Of a stretch of 7,626 bases of DNA, positions 1 to 6,086 are shown one piece after another (within the stretch, counting starts at the first letter, position 1; the number at the start of each line of letters is the position of its first letter). The stretch is from contig CAJJDJ010000058.1 of NCBI GenBank assembly GCA_905182825.1, forward strand, positions 1 through 7,626, in the 5' to 3' direction. The position numbers and the translations under genes were made by a program. Origin of the DNA: Thiotrichaceae bacterium UBA7359. Its GTDB lineage: Bacteria; Pseudomonadota; Gammaproteobacteria; Eutrophobiales; Eutrophobiaceae. The notes under the pieces were generated by a model that made no database searches, had not been told where the DNA came from, and was given only the letters and a program-made list of their open reading frames with translations.

Positions 1-179
1 ATACATTAAGTATATTAAAATGAGATCTATCTGTAATAATATCAGACCAACTGCTAAAACGAGGAAATTGAGAGCGTTAAAAAAAGTTTACCATTTTTTT
101 AAGGTCTCCTTTATGAAAAACTATAAATATAGTATCAATTACCATCGTCTCTATTTTTATGATTCGAATACAAATATAG

Positions 180-200
180 TATACTTAAAGGATATTAGGA
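180..200 (+). promoter_or_regulatory. Candidate -10 box and ribosome binding site for yehS
   Basis: TATACT at 180-185 matches five of six bases of the sigma70 -10 consensus. AGGA at 197-200 lies 7 nt before the yehS ATG at 208 and is a well-placed Shine-Dalgarno. No good -35 box is seen at the right distance (about 157-162 reads TTATGA), so the promoter half is weak, while the ribosome binding site is convincing and supports the ATG at 208. Confidence 0.35.
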
Positions 201-207
201 ATAATTA

Positions 208-717
208 ATGACTAACAACGATCTATTACGGCGTATTCGCTTCGTATTTGATTTTAACGATACAGAGATGATCGCTATTTTTAGTCAAGCAGACCGCGAT
301 GTTACACGAGCACAAATCAGCGATTGGCTAAAAAGAGAAGATGACCCGGCTTATCAGGAATGCAATGATAAACTGTTAGCAACTTTTTTAAATGGCTTCA
401 TTAATGAAAAACGCGGTAAAAAAGAAGATTCACTCGAAAAACCAGAGAAAAAATTAACAAATAATATTATTTTTAATAAGCTAAAAATCGCATTAAGTCT
501 GAAAGCCGAAAATGTTTTAGCAATCCTAGAATTATCTGAATTTCATATTAGTAAACATGAGTTAAGTGCCTTTTTTAGAAAATCAGGGCACAAGCACTAT
601 CGTGAGTGTAAAGATCAAGTTTTACGAAACTTTTTAAACGGCTTGCAGATAAAATATCGTGGTACTAGTAAGCCAGAAAAAGAATTTGAATGGAAACAAA
701 CGTCTAAAGAAGGATGA
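208..717 (+). CDS. yehS: DUF1456 family protein, YehS-like
   Basis: This 169-residue protein carries two tandem DUF1456 repeats, roughly residues 4-70 and 84-152. Each ends in a near-identical element: a FLNGF..EKRG version around 60-70 and a FLNGL..KYRG version around 142-152. Between them lies a short charged linker (71-83). The opening NNDLLRRIRF, the segment AQISDWLKRED and the phrase KLKIALSLKAENVLAIL closely match E. coli YehS, which is about 156 residues; the extra length here is a Lys/Glu-rich C-terminal tail. The biochemical function of the family is not established; the repeats are small helical domains and the protein has no signal peptide, so it is probably cytoplasmic. The ATG has AGGA 7 nt upstream. 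The 3' end carries the ribosome binding site of the thioesterase gene, which starts 7 nt after the stop, so the two are probably cotranscribed. Recognition of the family is firm; no function is claimed. Confidence 0.93.
   Translation: MTNNDLLRRIRFVFDFNDTEMIAIFSQADRDVTRAQISDWLKREDDPAYQECNDKLLATFLNGFINEKRGKKEDSLEKPEKKLTNNIIFNKLKIALSLKAENVLAILELSEFHISKHELSAFFRKSGHKHYRECKDQVLRNFLNGLQIKYRGTSKPEKEFEWKQTSKEG
709..714 (+). promoter_or_regulatory. Ribosome binding site that fixes the thioesterase start
   Basis: GAAGGA at 709-714 lies 10 nt before the ATG at 725 and overlaps the last codons of yehS. The same reading frame is open back to a start codon at 659, deep inside yehS, but only the ATG at 725 has this signal and gives a protein that begins right at the conserved hot-dog fold. 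Confidence 0.6.
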
Positions 718-724
718 TTCGTCA

Positions 725-1135
725 ATGACAATCAAAATACACAAAGAAATCATAACCCCCGGCTTTTATGAGTCTGATGCTTTAGGTCATATAAATAATA
801 CAGTAATACCAATGTGGCTTGAAAAAGCGCGCACACCAATATTCAAGATCTTCACACCTGATCTTGATCCAAAAAAATGGGAATTAATTCTCGCAAAAAT
901 TGAAATCGAATACCTACGCGAGCTAGATTATCGTTTGATAGTAATAATAAAATCTGGCATACAACATATTGGCAACAGTTCTTTTTTAATTCGTCAGGAA
1001 CTATTCCAAGATGAAAAATTCTCTGCCCGTGGACTTACTACTTTAGTTCGATTTGACTATAAAAAAAAACAATCACAAGCACTCACTGAAAAATTGCGAA
1101 GTGAGCTAGAAAAATGTTATTGGCCCTCAAGCTAA
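725..1135 (+). CDS. Acyl-CoA thioesterase, 4HBT hot-dog fold (YbgC/FadM-like)
   Basis: The 136-residue protein is a single hot-dog domain of the 4-hydroxybenzoyl-CoA thioesterase family, whose members hydrolyse acyl-CoA thioesters to free acid and CoA, usually as cytoplasmic oligomers. The family motif is at residues 15-36: Tyr15, then ESD with Asp18 at the usual catalytic position, GHINN at 21-25, and W31, E33, R36 of the first long helix. Further on, IEIEYLRELDY (about 59-69) and the HIGNSSFLIRQE segment (about 79-90) fit the central beta strands, and the length is typical. The start at 725 is chosen because the longer frame from 659 would overlap yehS by about 20 codons and lacks a ribosome binding site. 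It is probably translated from the yehS message. The acyl substrate cannot be told from sequence: short-chain YbgC-type and long-chain FadM-type activities are both possible. No membrane or export signal is seen. Confidence 0.88.
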   Translation: MTIKIHKEIITPGFYESDALGHINNTVIPMWLEKARTPIFKIFTPDLDPKKWELILAKIEIEYLRELDYRLIVIIKSGIQHIGNSSFLIRQELFQDEKFSARGLTTLVRFDYKKKQSQALTEKLRSELEKCYWPSS

Positions 1136-1147
1136 TTATTCTAATGC

Positions 1148-1180
1148 TAACTAATCAATATTAATAATATTGATTAGTTA
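1148..1180 (+). terminator. Perfect 33-bp AT-rich palindrome, probable terminator of the yehS-thioesterase operon
   Basis: Bases 1148-1163 and 1165-1180 are exact reverse complements (16 bp) around a single central A. The palindrome begins 13 nt after the thioesterase stop. In RNA the tip would open to a loop of 3-5 nt, leaving a stem of about 14 pairs. The sequence beyond it (ATTTGTATTA) is only partly U-rich and the stem has just two G-C pairs, so it is not a classic strong terminator. Its -35-like end is shared with the ettA promoter candidate, so it could instead, or also, be an operator. Confidence 0.55.
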
Positions 1181-1198
1181 ATTTGTATTAACGATAAT
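1170..1198 (+). promoter_or_regulatory. Candidate sigma70 promoter for ettA
   Basis: TTGATT (1170-1175) and GATAAT (1193-1198) are separated by exactly 17 nt. They match the -35 consensus at four of six positions and the -10 at five of six. Transcription would start near 1205, about 45 nt before the ettA ATG. The -35 box lies in the right arm of the palindrome at 1148-1180. No clear Shine-Dalgarno precedes the ATG at 1251; GGTAA at 1236-1240 is the nearest and is weak. Confidence 0.4.
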
Positions 1199-1250
1199 CT
1201 CTAACAATTTAACTTTTATATTCTCTCAATTAATCGGTAATTAAATTTTT

Positions 1251-2915
1251 ATGGCTCAATACGTATATACAATGAATGGTGTTGGCAAGATTGTCCCACC
1301 TAAACGTCAAATACTTAAAGACATCTACCTTTCATTTTTCCCAGGTGCCAAAATTGGTGTGTTGGGTTTAAATGGTGCCGGCAAATCAACTTTACTCAAA
1401 ATTATGGCGGGACTTGATTCTGATATTATTGGTGAAGCTTATCCTATGTCAGATATCAAGATCGGCTACCTTCCTCAGGAACCGCAACTTGATTCTGACA
1501 AAGATGTCCGCGGTAATGTTGAAGAAGGTTTAAGGGAGCCGCTCGATGCTTTGGCCGGATTAACTGATGTTTATGCTGCTTATGCAGATGCAGATGCAGA
1601 TTTTGATGACTTAGCTAAGAAACAAGAAAAATTTGAAAGTACTGTAGCAGCATGGGATGCTGAAAATTTGGAAACTATTCTAGAAATAGCTGCAAATGCT
1701 CTACGTTTACCACCTTGGGATGCCTCTATTGATACACTTTCTGGTGGTGAAAGACGTCGAGTTGCTTTGTGTCGTTTATTATTATCACGTCCCGACATGT
1801 TGTTATTAGACGAACCTACGAACCATCTTGATGCTGAGTCCGTCTATTGGTTGGAGCGCTTTTTAGCTGATTTTAACGGTACTGTAGTTGCTGTAACTCA
1901 TGATCGATACTTTCTTGATAATGTTGCTGGCTGGATTCTGGAACTAGATCGTGGTGAAGGAATTCCTTTTGAAGGTAATTACTCACAATGGCTGGAAAAT
2001 AAAAATGAACGTCTTCAGGCTGAAGAAAAGGTCGAATCTGCAAAACAAAAAGCCATAAAAAAAGAATTGGAATGGGTACGAACTGCCCCCAAAGGTCGTC
2101 ATGCAAAAAATAAGGCACGACTTAGTCGCTTTGATGAGATGAGTTCACAGGATTTTCAAAAACGAAGTGAAACCAACGAGATTTATATTCCTCCTGGCCC
2201 ACGGTTAGGTGATTCTGTTTTTGAACTTATCAATATTCATAAAGCATTCGATGACAAAATCTTGTATGAAAATTTAAATCTGAATATTCCAGCAGGTGCA
2301 GTTGTTGGTATTATTGGTGGTAATGGTGCCGGCAAATCTACTCTCTTTCGTATGCTTGCTGGAACGGAGAAACCTGACAGTGGCGAAATAAAGATTGGAG
2401 AATCAGTCCAAGTCGCCTTCGTTGAACAAAGCCGTGAAAGTCTTGATAATAAAAAAACTGTTTGGGAGGCTATTTCTGATGGACTAGATAACATAACGAT
2501 TGGTAATTATGTAATAAACTCACGTGCCTATGTTGGACGCTTCAATTTTAAAGGAATAGATCAACAGAAAGTCATAGGAAACTTGTCTGGCGGTGAACGT
2601 GGTCGATTACATTTGGCGCATACGTTAAAACAAGGGGCTAATGTATTATTACTTGATGAACCATCCAATGATCTTGATATTGAGACCTTACGTGCTTTAG
2701 AAGAGTCGATACTCGCCTTCCCCGGATGTGTACTCGTAATATCTCACGATCGTTGGTTTCTGGATCGAATTGCAAGTCATATACTTGCATTTGAAGATGA
2801 TGGCGAAATTGTCTTTGAAGAAGGTAATTTTACTGAGTATCATCAACGTTTTTTGATTCGTAAAGGTAATGATACACAGCCAAAACGAATGAAGTACAAA
2901 CGTTTAAAAAGTTAA
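1251..2915 (+). CDS. ettA: Energy-dependent translational throttle protein EttA (ABC-F ATPase)
   Basis: This 554-residue protein is almost the same length as E. coli EttA (555) and near-identical across the key segments. EttA binds the ribosomal E site and gates the move from initiation to elongation according to ATP/ADP levels. The first ABC domain has Walker A GLNGAGKST (39-47), signature LSGGE (163-167) and Walker B LLLDEPTNHLD with Glu188. The second has Walker A GGNGAGKST (356-364), signature LSGGE (445-449) and Walker B LLLDEPSNDLD with Glu470. Both catalytic glutamates fall at the E. coli numbers. The EttA arm lies in about 93-140, the linker with the tRNA-contact motif in about 242-325, and the basic tail PKRMKYKRLKS is kept. 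There are no membrane segments, as expected for ABC-F. Small departures are Gly357 for the usual Pro in the second Walker A, Ser for Thr after EP in the second Walker B, and a three-copy GCAGAT repeat in the arm. Confidence 0.97.
   Translation: MAQYVYTMNGVGKIVPPKRQILKDIYLSFFPGAKIGVLGLNGAGKSTLLKIMAGLDSDIIGEAYPMSDIKIGYLPQEPQLDSDKDVRGNVEEGLREPLDALAGLTDVYAAYADADADFDDLAKKQEKFESTVAAWDAENLETILEIAANALRLPPWDASIDTLSGGERRRVALCRLLLSRPDMLLLDEPTNHLDAESVYWLERFLADFNGTVVAVTHDRYFLDNVAGWILELDRGEGIPFEGNYSQWLENKNERLQAEEKVESAKQKAIKKELEWVRTAPKGRHAKNKARLSRFDEMSSQDFQKRSETNEIYIPPGPRLGDSVFELINIHKAFDDKILYENLNLNIPAGAVVGIIGGNGAGKSTLFRMLAGTEKPDSGEIKIGESVQVAFVEQSRESLDNKKTVWEAISDGLDNITIGNYVINSRAYVGRFNFKGIDQQKVIGNLSGGERGRLHLAHTLKQGANVLLLDEPSNDLDIETLRALEESILAFPGCVLVISHDRWFLDRIASHILAFEDDGEIVFEEGNFTEYHQRFLIRKGNDTQPKRMKYKRLKS
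1584..1601 (+). repeat. Three tandem GCAGAT hexamers inside ettA
   Basis: Three exact copies of GCAGAT encode Ala-Asp three times at residues 112-117, within the arm subdomain. E. coli EttA has an Asp/Ala-rich stretch (about YADPDADFD) at the same place, so the repeat alters a naturally acidic turn without breaking the frame. Confidence 0.8.
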
Positions 2916-3057
2916 GCCTACCTAACAGGTATATGTGTTTTAGAATTTCAAATATTCATACGTAATATCAAAACATTGAACTTTCATTCTTGATATATTA
3001 TTTCTCAAGAGAAGTCGTCTAGCGGTATTTAGCTTCTCGACTGAGTTCTAAAATTAT

Positions 3058-3080
3058 TTAGTTAGACAACTTCTAACTAA
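3058..3080. repeat. Perfect 9-bp inverted repeat
   Basis: TTAGTTAGA (3058-3066) and TCTAACTAA (3072-3080) are exact reverse complements around a 5-nt loop CAACT. No U-run follows on the plus strand. On the minus strand the stem is followed by AAATAATTTT, which is mildly terminator-like, but no minus-strand gene is seen upstream of it. Role unknown. Confidence 0.5.
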
Positions 3081-3471
3081 TATACAACTCGTTGCAAAAT
3101 TTTTCTTTCTAGAAATCTATATAAGATAATTTATTAAAATTTAATTATCAAAAAGTATAAATCTTATTTACGTCTCCGCTTCACAAAATACTCAATACAA
3201 ATCATCAGTCTTTATAAGAAAAATATAATTTCTTAGGCATGTTCAGTATGTATGAAAGTAGAACTCTCAAGAAAATTTTTATATTGCAAAGTAGGCATAT
3301 TGATCTTTCTACTTTAAGTAATATTTTGACTATTATCTTGGCTAAAAGAAATGTATGTCCCACTCATTTAATAATCTTCAGACGGATTTCACTTAGCTGT
3401 TATTGTCGAGTAATGCTGTCGCGAACATAATCATGTTTAATGTTTAATACCTCAAGAGTAATATTATAAAA

Positions 3472-3477
3472 TATAAT
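3472..3477 (+). promoter_or_regulatory. Candidate -10 box for the PP2C gene
   Basis: An exact TATAAT lies 31 nt before the start codon at 3509, a normal distance for a short leader. No recognisable -35 box is found 16-18 nt upstream, and such boxes occur by chance in DNA this AT-rich, so the call is tentative. Confidence 0.25.
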
Positions 3478-3508
3478 TAGAATACTTTATAAAAATTTGG
3501 TGTAATGT

Positions 3509-4321
3509 GTGGAAATGTATAATAAAACCAATACTATCACACGATTCAACTCCACAGATAGTGAACCTATATACATATCCACGATTCATGGTGAGATAGT
3601 CTATTATTCAAATAGATCACCTAAGAAAAACACTCCCAATGAAGATGCCTTAGCTATCATCCCTATCGATGATGAAACGATAATATTAGTCGTAGCTGAT
3701 GGCATAGGTGGAATGTCTAAAGGCGAAGAAGCTTCAAAAATCGTTGTCCAATCACTGATTTCAACAGTAGCCAACATGAAATCTTCTGTGCGGGAATCTA
3801 TATTAGATGGCATCGATAAAGCTAATGAAAGAATTTTAAACATGAATGTAAGGTCGGGTACTACAGTTTCTATAGCTGAACTATCCGGAAATAAATTGAG
3901 AACATATCATGCGGGTGATTCTCTTGTATTGCTCTCTGATAATCATGGAAATATTAGGTATGAATCTCTCTCTCATTCACCAGTTGGCTATGGACTTATG
4001 TGTGGTGCTTTTGATGAAGAACATGCTATGAAACATCCCCAACGCAATTTAATATACAATTATATCGGTTGTGATGATAATCATATAAGTATTGGTCCTG
4101 TCCTTGAGCTCGCAGCTAATGACACACTTATACTCTCTAGCGATGCATTACCAGATAATATATATAATGAGGAGATATGCAAATTTATATGTAAAGAGCC
4201 ATTGCTCGATGGTATAAAAAAATTGGTCAAGCAATGTAATTTAAACATGGAAATGCAACTTCACGACCGGTGTTGTCACCCTGATGACTTTACATTAATA
4301 AGCTTTAGAAAAAAAACCTAA
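3509..4321 (+). CDS. PP2C-type serine/threonine protein phosphatase
   Basis: The 270-residue protein is a complete single-domain PPM/PP2C phosphatase, a metal-dependent enzyme that removes phosphate from Ser/Thr residues. The motifs appear in order: PNEDA (43-47), VADGIGG (62-68, with metal ligands Asp64 and Gly65), GEEAS (72-76), SGTTVSIAEL (116-125), HAGDS (134-138), SPVGYGLMCG (158-167), SDALPDN (212-218, Asp213) and PDDFTLI (258-264, Asp259). All metal-binding acidic residues are present, so it should be active. The usual Arg after GDS is Leu here, and SDG is SDA. No signal peptide, membrane segment, FHA or sensory domain is seen, so it is probably cytoplasmic. The start is uncertain: GTG at 3509 has a weak GGTG 6 nt upstream, while the ATG at 3515 would remove two residues. 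No kinase or secretion cluster lies beside it, so its substrate is unknown. Confidence 0.92.
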   Translation: MEMYNKTNTITRFNSTDSEPIYISTIHGEIVYYSNRSPKKNTPNEDALAIIPIDDETIILVVADGIGGMSKGEEASKIVVQSLISTVANMKSSVRESILDGIDKANERILNMNVRSGTTVSIAELSGNKLRTYHAGDSLVLLSDNHGNIRYESLSHSPVGYGLMCGAFDEEHAMKHPQRNLIYNYIGCDDNHISIGPVLELAANDTLILSSDALPDNIYNEEICKFICKEPLLDGIKKLVKQCNLNMEMQLHDRCCHPDDFTLISFRKKT

Positions 4322-4367
4322 AATTGAAATATCCACATTTCTTAATACTCAAGACATGTTTAAATAA

Positions 4368-4397
4368 TTGTTCTAGGTTTCGGTTTGAATATATAAT
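4368..4397 (+). promoter_or_regulatory. Candidate promoter for the DUF2946-like gene, placed for a leaderless transcript
   Basis: TTGTTC (4368-4373) and an exact TATAAT (4392-4397) are 18 nt apart. The -10 box ends only 6 nt before the ATG at 4404, so transcription at the usual 6-8 nt spacing would begin at or within a base or so of the start codon, giving a message with little or no leader. No Shine-Dalgarno is visible before that ATG, which fits this reading. The -35 half is weak. Confidence 0.35.
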
Positions 4398-4403
4398 AAA
4401 CGT

Positions 4404-4841
4404 ATGAAAATCTTTCGTAGATTGATCAGATACAAAAAAATGATAGGCTTCCTGTTGTTTAGTTTTTTGATGCGTTCATTAGTTGCCTCTGGTTTCATGA
4501 TTAACATCAACCCAATTGATGGCAATCTCTTTTCAATCATGATGTGCGAGGGACCTGCCGGTATTAATGCTGTAGCAGAGATATCAGAGTCTCCTCAACA
4601 GCATAAACACCATCATGAGCACCATCGTGAACGTGATAAATATGATTATGAAAAAAAAGGGCATGAATTTTCTGCATGTAGCTTTTGGTCTTCGAATAGC
4701 CAATCATTATTAGTTTATGGATTATTCCTTAATATTCCAGATGTACAATGTGTAGATGAAACTGTTTTTTATCAAACAAAATTTGTTCGACAAAGCAGTC
4801 TTGTTTCAAGTTTCCCCCGCGCACCACCTCTCCTAAGTTAA
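4404..4841 (+). CDS. DUF2946-like His-rich small envelope protein
   Basis: The 145-residue protein has the layout of the DUF2946 family. A basic N-terminus (1-12) is followed by a hydrophobic helix (about 13-30) ending in MRSLVASGFM, close to the family's LRALVPAGFM. Next come a short segment with a Cys (SIMMCEGP, Cys48), a His-rich linker (QQHKHHHEHH, 66-74), a second Cys region (ACSFW, Cys92) where the family has CPF, a second hydrophobic stretch (about 100-112) and a C-terminal RAPP (139-142). Family members are small inner-membrane or periplasmic proteins often found near metal-related genes; their role is unknown. The His cluster and two Cys suggest metal binding, which is inference. The ATG lacks a ribosome binding site, and later in-frame ATGs (codons 13, 23) are not better. 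The Met-rich barrel gene follows after 69 nt. The family assignment rests on pattern memory only. Confidence 0.7.
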   Translation: MKIFRRLIRYKKMIGFLLFSFLMRSLVASGFMININPIDGNLFSIMMCEGPAGINAVAEISESPQQHKHHHEHHRERDKYDYEKKGHEFSACSFWSSNSQSLLVYGLFLNIPDVQCVDETVFYQTKFVRQSSLVSSFPRAPPLLS

Positions 4842-4861
4842 ATCAAAACTTATTTATAATT

Positions 4862-4895
4862 TTACTACTTATACTTAGTAGTAAGTTTTATTTTG
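4862..4895 (+). terminator. Terminator-like hairpin or attenuator between the DUF2946-like and barrel genes
   Basis: TTACTACT (4862-4869) and AGTAGTAA (4877-4884) form an 8-bp stem with a 7-nt loop, followed at once by a U-rich run (GTTTTATTTTG). The arrangement is that of an intrinsic terminator, though the stem has few G-C pairs. It sits 20 nt after the DUF2946-like stop and 16 nt before the barrel gene's start. It may therefore reduce, rather than end, readthrough into the barrel gene. An exact TATAAT at 4855-4860 without a good -35 box is the only hint of a separate promoter. Confidence 0.45.
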
Positions 4896-4898
4896 TCT

Positions 4899-4904
4899 AG
4901 GAGA
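4899..4904 (+). promoter_or_regulatory. Strong ribosome binding site that fixes the barrel protein start
   Basis: AGGAGA is the best Shine-Dalgarno in the window, with AGGAG ending 7 nt before the ATG at 4911. The frame is open from a TTG at 4893, but that codon lies upstream of this site, so the ATG at 4911 is the start. Confidence 0.75.
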
Positions 4905-4910
4905 ACTAAG

Positions 4911-6086
4911 ATGGAACTATTTTTTATCAAACAATTGAACTCTTTACTTAGAGAGATAGTGTTTTATGTTTTTGTTATTTTATTATTATGGTTTGTGCTT
5001 TTCCTCATTGAACTTCTGCTAAAAAGTTCACAAGTACATGCCGACGTACATAAAGATAACGCTAGTTTGGTGTTAAGTAGTGATAGGCTGAAACCTGTAC
5101 GTTCTGATAGCCATGGCCCGATCGGCGTTATGGGCGATCATATGCATAATAAGGGAGAATGGATGTTTTCATATCGCTATATGTATATGGATATGGCGGG
5201 AAATAGAAATGGAAAAAACGAACTTTCTCCCGAAGAAATAATTTCAAGTACAGCAAATCGTTTCTTTGGAATACCAGGTCAACCTGCAAATTTACGAATA
5301 GTACCAACTGAGATGTCTATGGAGATGCATATGTTTGGTGGAATGTATGCCCCTAGTGATTGGTTGACATTAATGTTGATGACTATGTATACAGAAAAGT
5401 CGATGGAACATGTTACCTTCAACGGAGCCGGTTCAGAAAGAATTGGTACATTCGACACAAAAACTAAAGGTATTGGTGATATAAAAATCACCGGGTTAAT
5501 TCGGTTGTTTGACAATGGCTTACACCATTTACACATAAATGCTGGTTTAAGTTTGCCTAGCGGCTCAAACAAGAAGAGGGATAATATACTAGCTCCAAAC
5601 GGTACAAGCGTAAATGTGCGTCTACCATATCCAATGCAGCTTGGATCTGGCACATTAGATGTCTTGCCAGGTGTTAGCTATACCGGCGGCTTTAATGATT
5701 TTAGTTGGGGGGCACAACACATAGGAACCTTTCGTTTAGGTAGCAATAATGGTTATAGTCTCGGAGATAAACAAAATTCTACTGCCTGGGTAAGTTACCA
5801 ATGGCGTCCATGGATCAACACATCGACCAGGCTTTCATATTCTCATGAAGGAAAAATTGATGGCATAGATTCAAATATTGTTGGTCCAGTGCAAACTGCA
5901 GATCCGGATAATCACGGTGGTGATATTCTAAATTTACATTTTGGATTTAATCTTGCAGGTCAGAGCGGACTAATGCGTAGTCATAGGTTAACGTTTGAAT
6001 CAGATATTCCATTATACAGAAATTTAAATGGCCCTCAAATGGAGACGGATGTGACTATTACACTAGGCTGGCAATATGCATTTTAA
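4911..6086 (+). CDS. Met-rich outer-membrane beta-barrel protein, MetA-like transporter family
   Basis: The 391-residue protein starts with a long hydrophobic export signal: a short N-region, a hydrophobic core at about 16-37 and a likely cleavage after VHA (42-44). It ends in WQYAF, with the terminal Phe typical of outer-membrane barrels. The body alternates short beta strands and turns, for example DIKITGLIRLF, LHINAGLSLPSGS, LGSGTLDVLPGVSYTGG and FGFNLAGQSG, and PVQTADPDNHGG is a probable loop. This resembles proteins annotated as transporters of the MetA-pathway phenol-degradation group (PF13557-like), a label that does not establish a substrate. The striking feature is methionine: 15 Met between residues 74 and 165, including DHMH (76-79), MYMDM (91-95), MSMEMHM (135-141) and MLMTM (155-159). 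Such clusters can bind Cu(I) or Ag(I), so copper handling is a reasonable guess given the His-rich neighbour. The hydrophobic segment is long for a signal peptide and might stay as an anchor. A conserved barrel family is confident; the function is not. Confidence 0.85.
   Translation: MELFFIKQLNSLLREIVFYVFVILLLWFVLFLIELLLKSSQVHADVHKDNASLVLSSDRLKPVRSDSHGPIGVMGDHMHNKGEWMFSYRYMYMDMAGNRNGKNELSPEEIISSTANRFFGIPGQPANLRIVPTEMSMEMHMFGGMYAPSDWLTLMLMTMYTEKSMEHVTFNGAGSERIGTFDTKTKGIGDIKITGLIRLFDNGLHHLHINAGLSLPSGSNKKRDNILAPNGTSVNVRLPYPMQLGSGTLDVLPGVSYTGGFNDFSWGAQHIGTFRLGSNNGYSLGDKQNSTAWVSYQWRPWINTSTRLSYSHEGKIDGIDSNIVGPVQTADPDNHGGDILNLHFGFNLAGQSGLMRSHRLTFESDIPLYRNLNGPQMETDVTITLGWQYAF

Larger units (their letters stand above)
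2916..3508. other. Non-coding gap between ettA and the PP2C gene
   Basis: About 590 AT-rich bases without a convincing gene on either strand. Small inverted repeats are present: TACCT/AGGTA at 2919-2931 just after the ettA stop, a set of competing TTCTC/GAGAAG/CTTCTC segments at 3002-3038, and a 9-bp perfect hairpin at 3058-3080. A 63-codon plus-strand frame (3239-3430) and an ATG-poor minus-strand frame opposite it are open, but neither has a ribosome binding site or recognisable domain. A tandem ATGTTTA pair is at 3433-3446. An ettA terminator, an unrecognised small RNA or a decayed gene could all hide here. Confidence 0.6.

Noticed and set aside
20..208. 62-codon plus-strand frame overlapping the yehS start by one base
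   Set aside because: No ribosome binding site at its ATG, no recognisable domain, and a Tyr/Asn/Lys-rich composition expected of translated AT-rich spacer. The stop-start overlap with yehS is suggestive but not enough; a shorter version from the ATG at 113 is no better supported.
659..724. Upstream extension of the thioesterase frame
   Set aside because: It lies wholly within or beside the end of yehS, is Lys/Asn-rich and has no ribosome binding site, whereas the ATG at 725 has one and starts at the conserved domain.
1580..2494. Minus-strand frames opposite ettA
   Set aside because: They are shadows of a strongly conserved plus-strand gene, with no motifs of their own.
3012..3050. Resemblance of TCGTCTAGCGGT to the D-arm of tRNA-Glu
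   Set aside because: No acceptor stem, anticodon arm or T-arm (no GGTTCGA-like segment) is found at the right spacing, so it is neither a tRNA nor a clear tRNA fragment.
3239..3430. 63-codon plus-strand frame in the gap after ettA
   Set aside because: No ribosome binding site, no domain, and composition of translated non-coding DNA. The opposite strand has an equally long frame without a start, so the openness is not informative.
3433..3447. Tandem ATGTTTA repeat
   Set aside because: Two short AT-rich copies are expected by chance in this composition, and there are no further copies or spacers to suggest an iteron or CRISPR array.
3604..3843. Minus-strand frame opposite the PP2C gene
   Set aside because: The plus strand holds the conserved phosphatase motifs here, so this is an antisense shadow.
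4893..4910. TTG start giving six extra residues on the barrel protein
   Set aside because: The strong ribosome binding site at 4899-4904 lies downstream of that TTG and points to the ATG at 4911.
5279..5653. 124-codon minus-strand frame opposite the barrel gene
   Set aside because: The plus strand encodes a conserved barrel with a signal peptide and a terminal Phe; the antisense frame has no recognisable feature.
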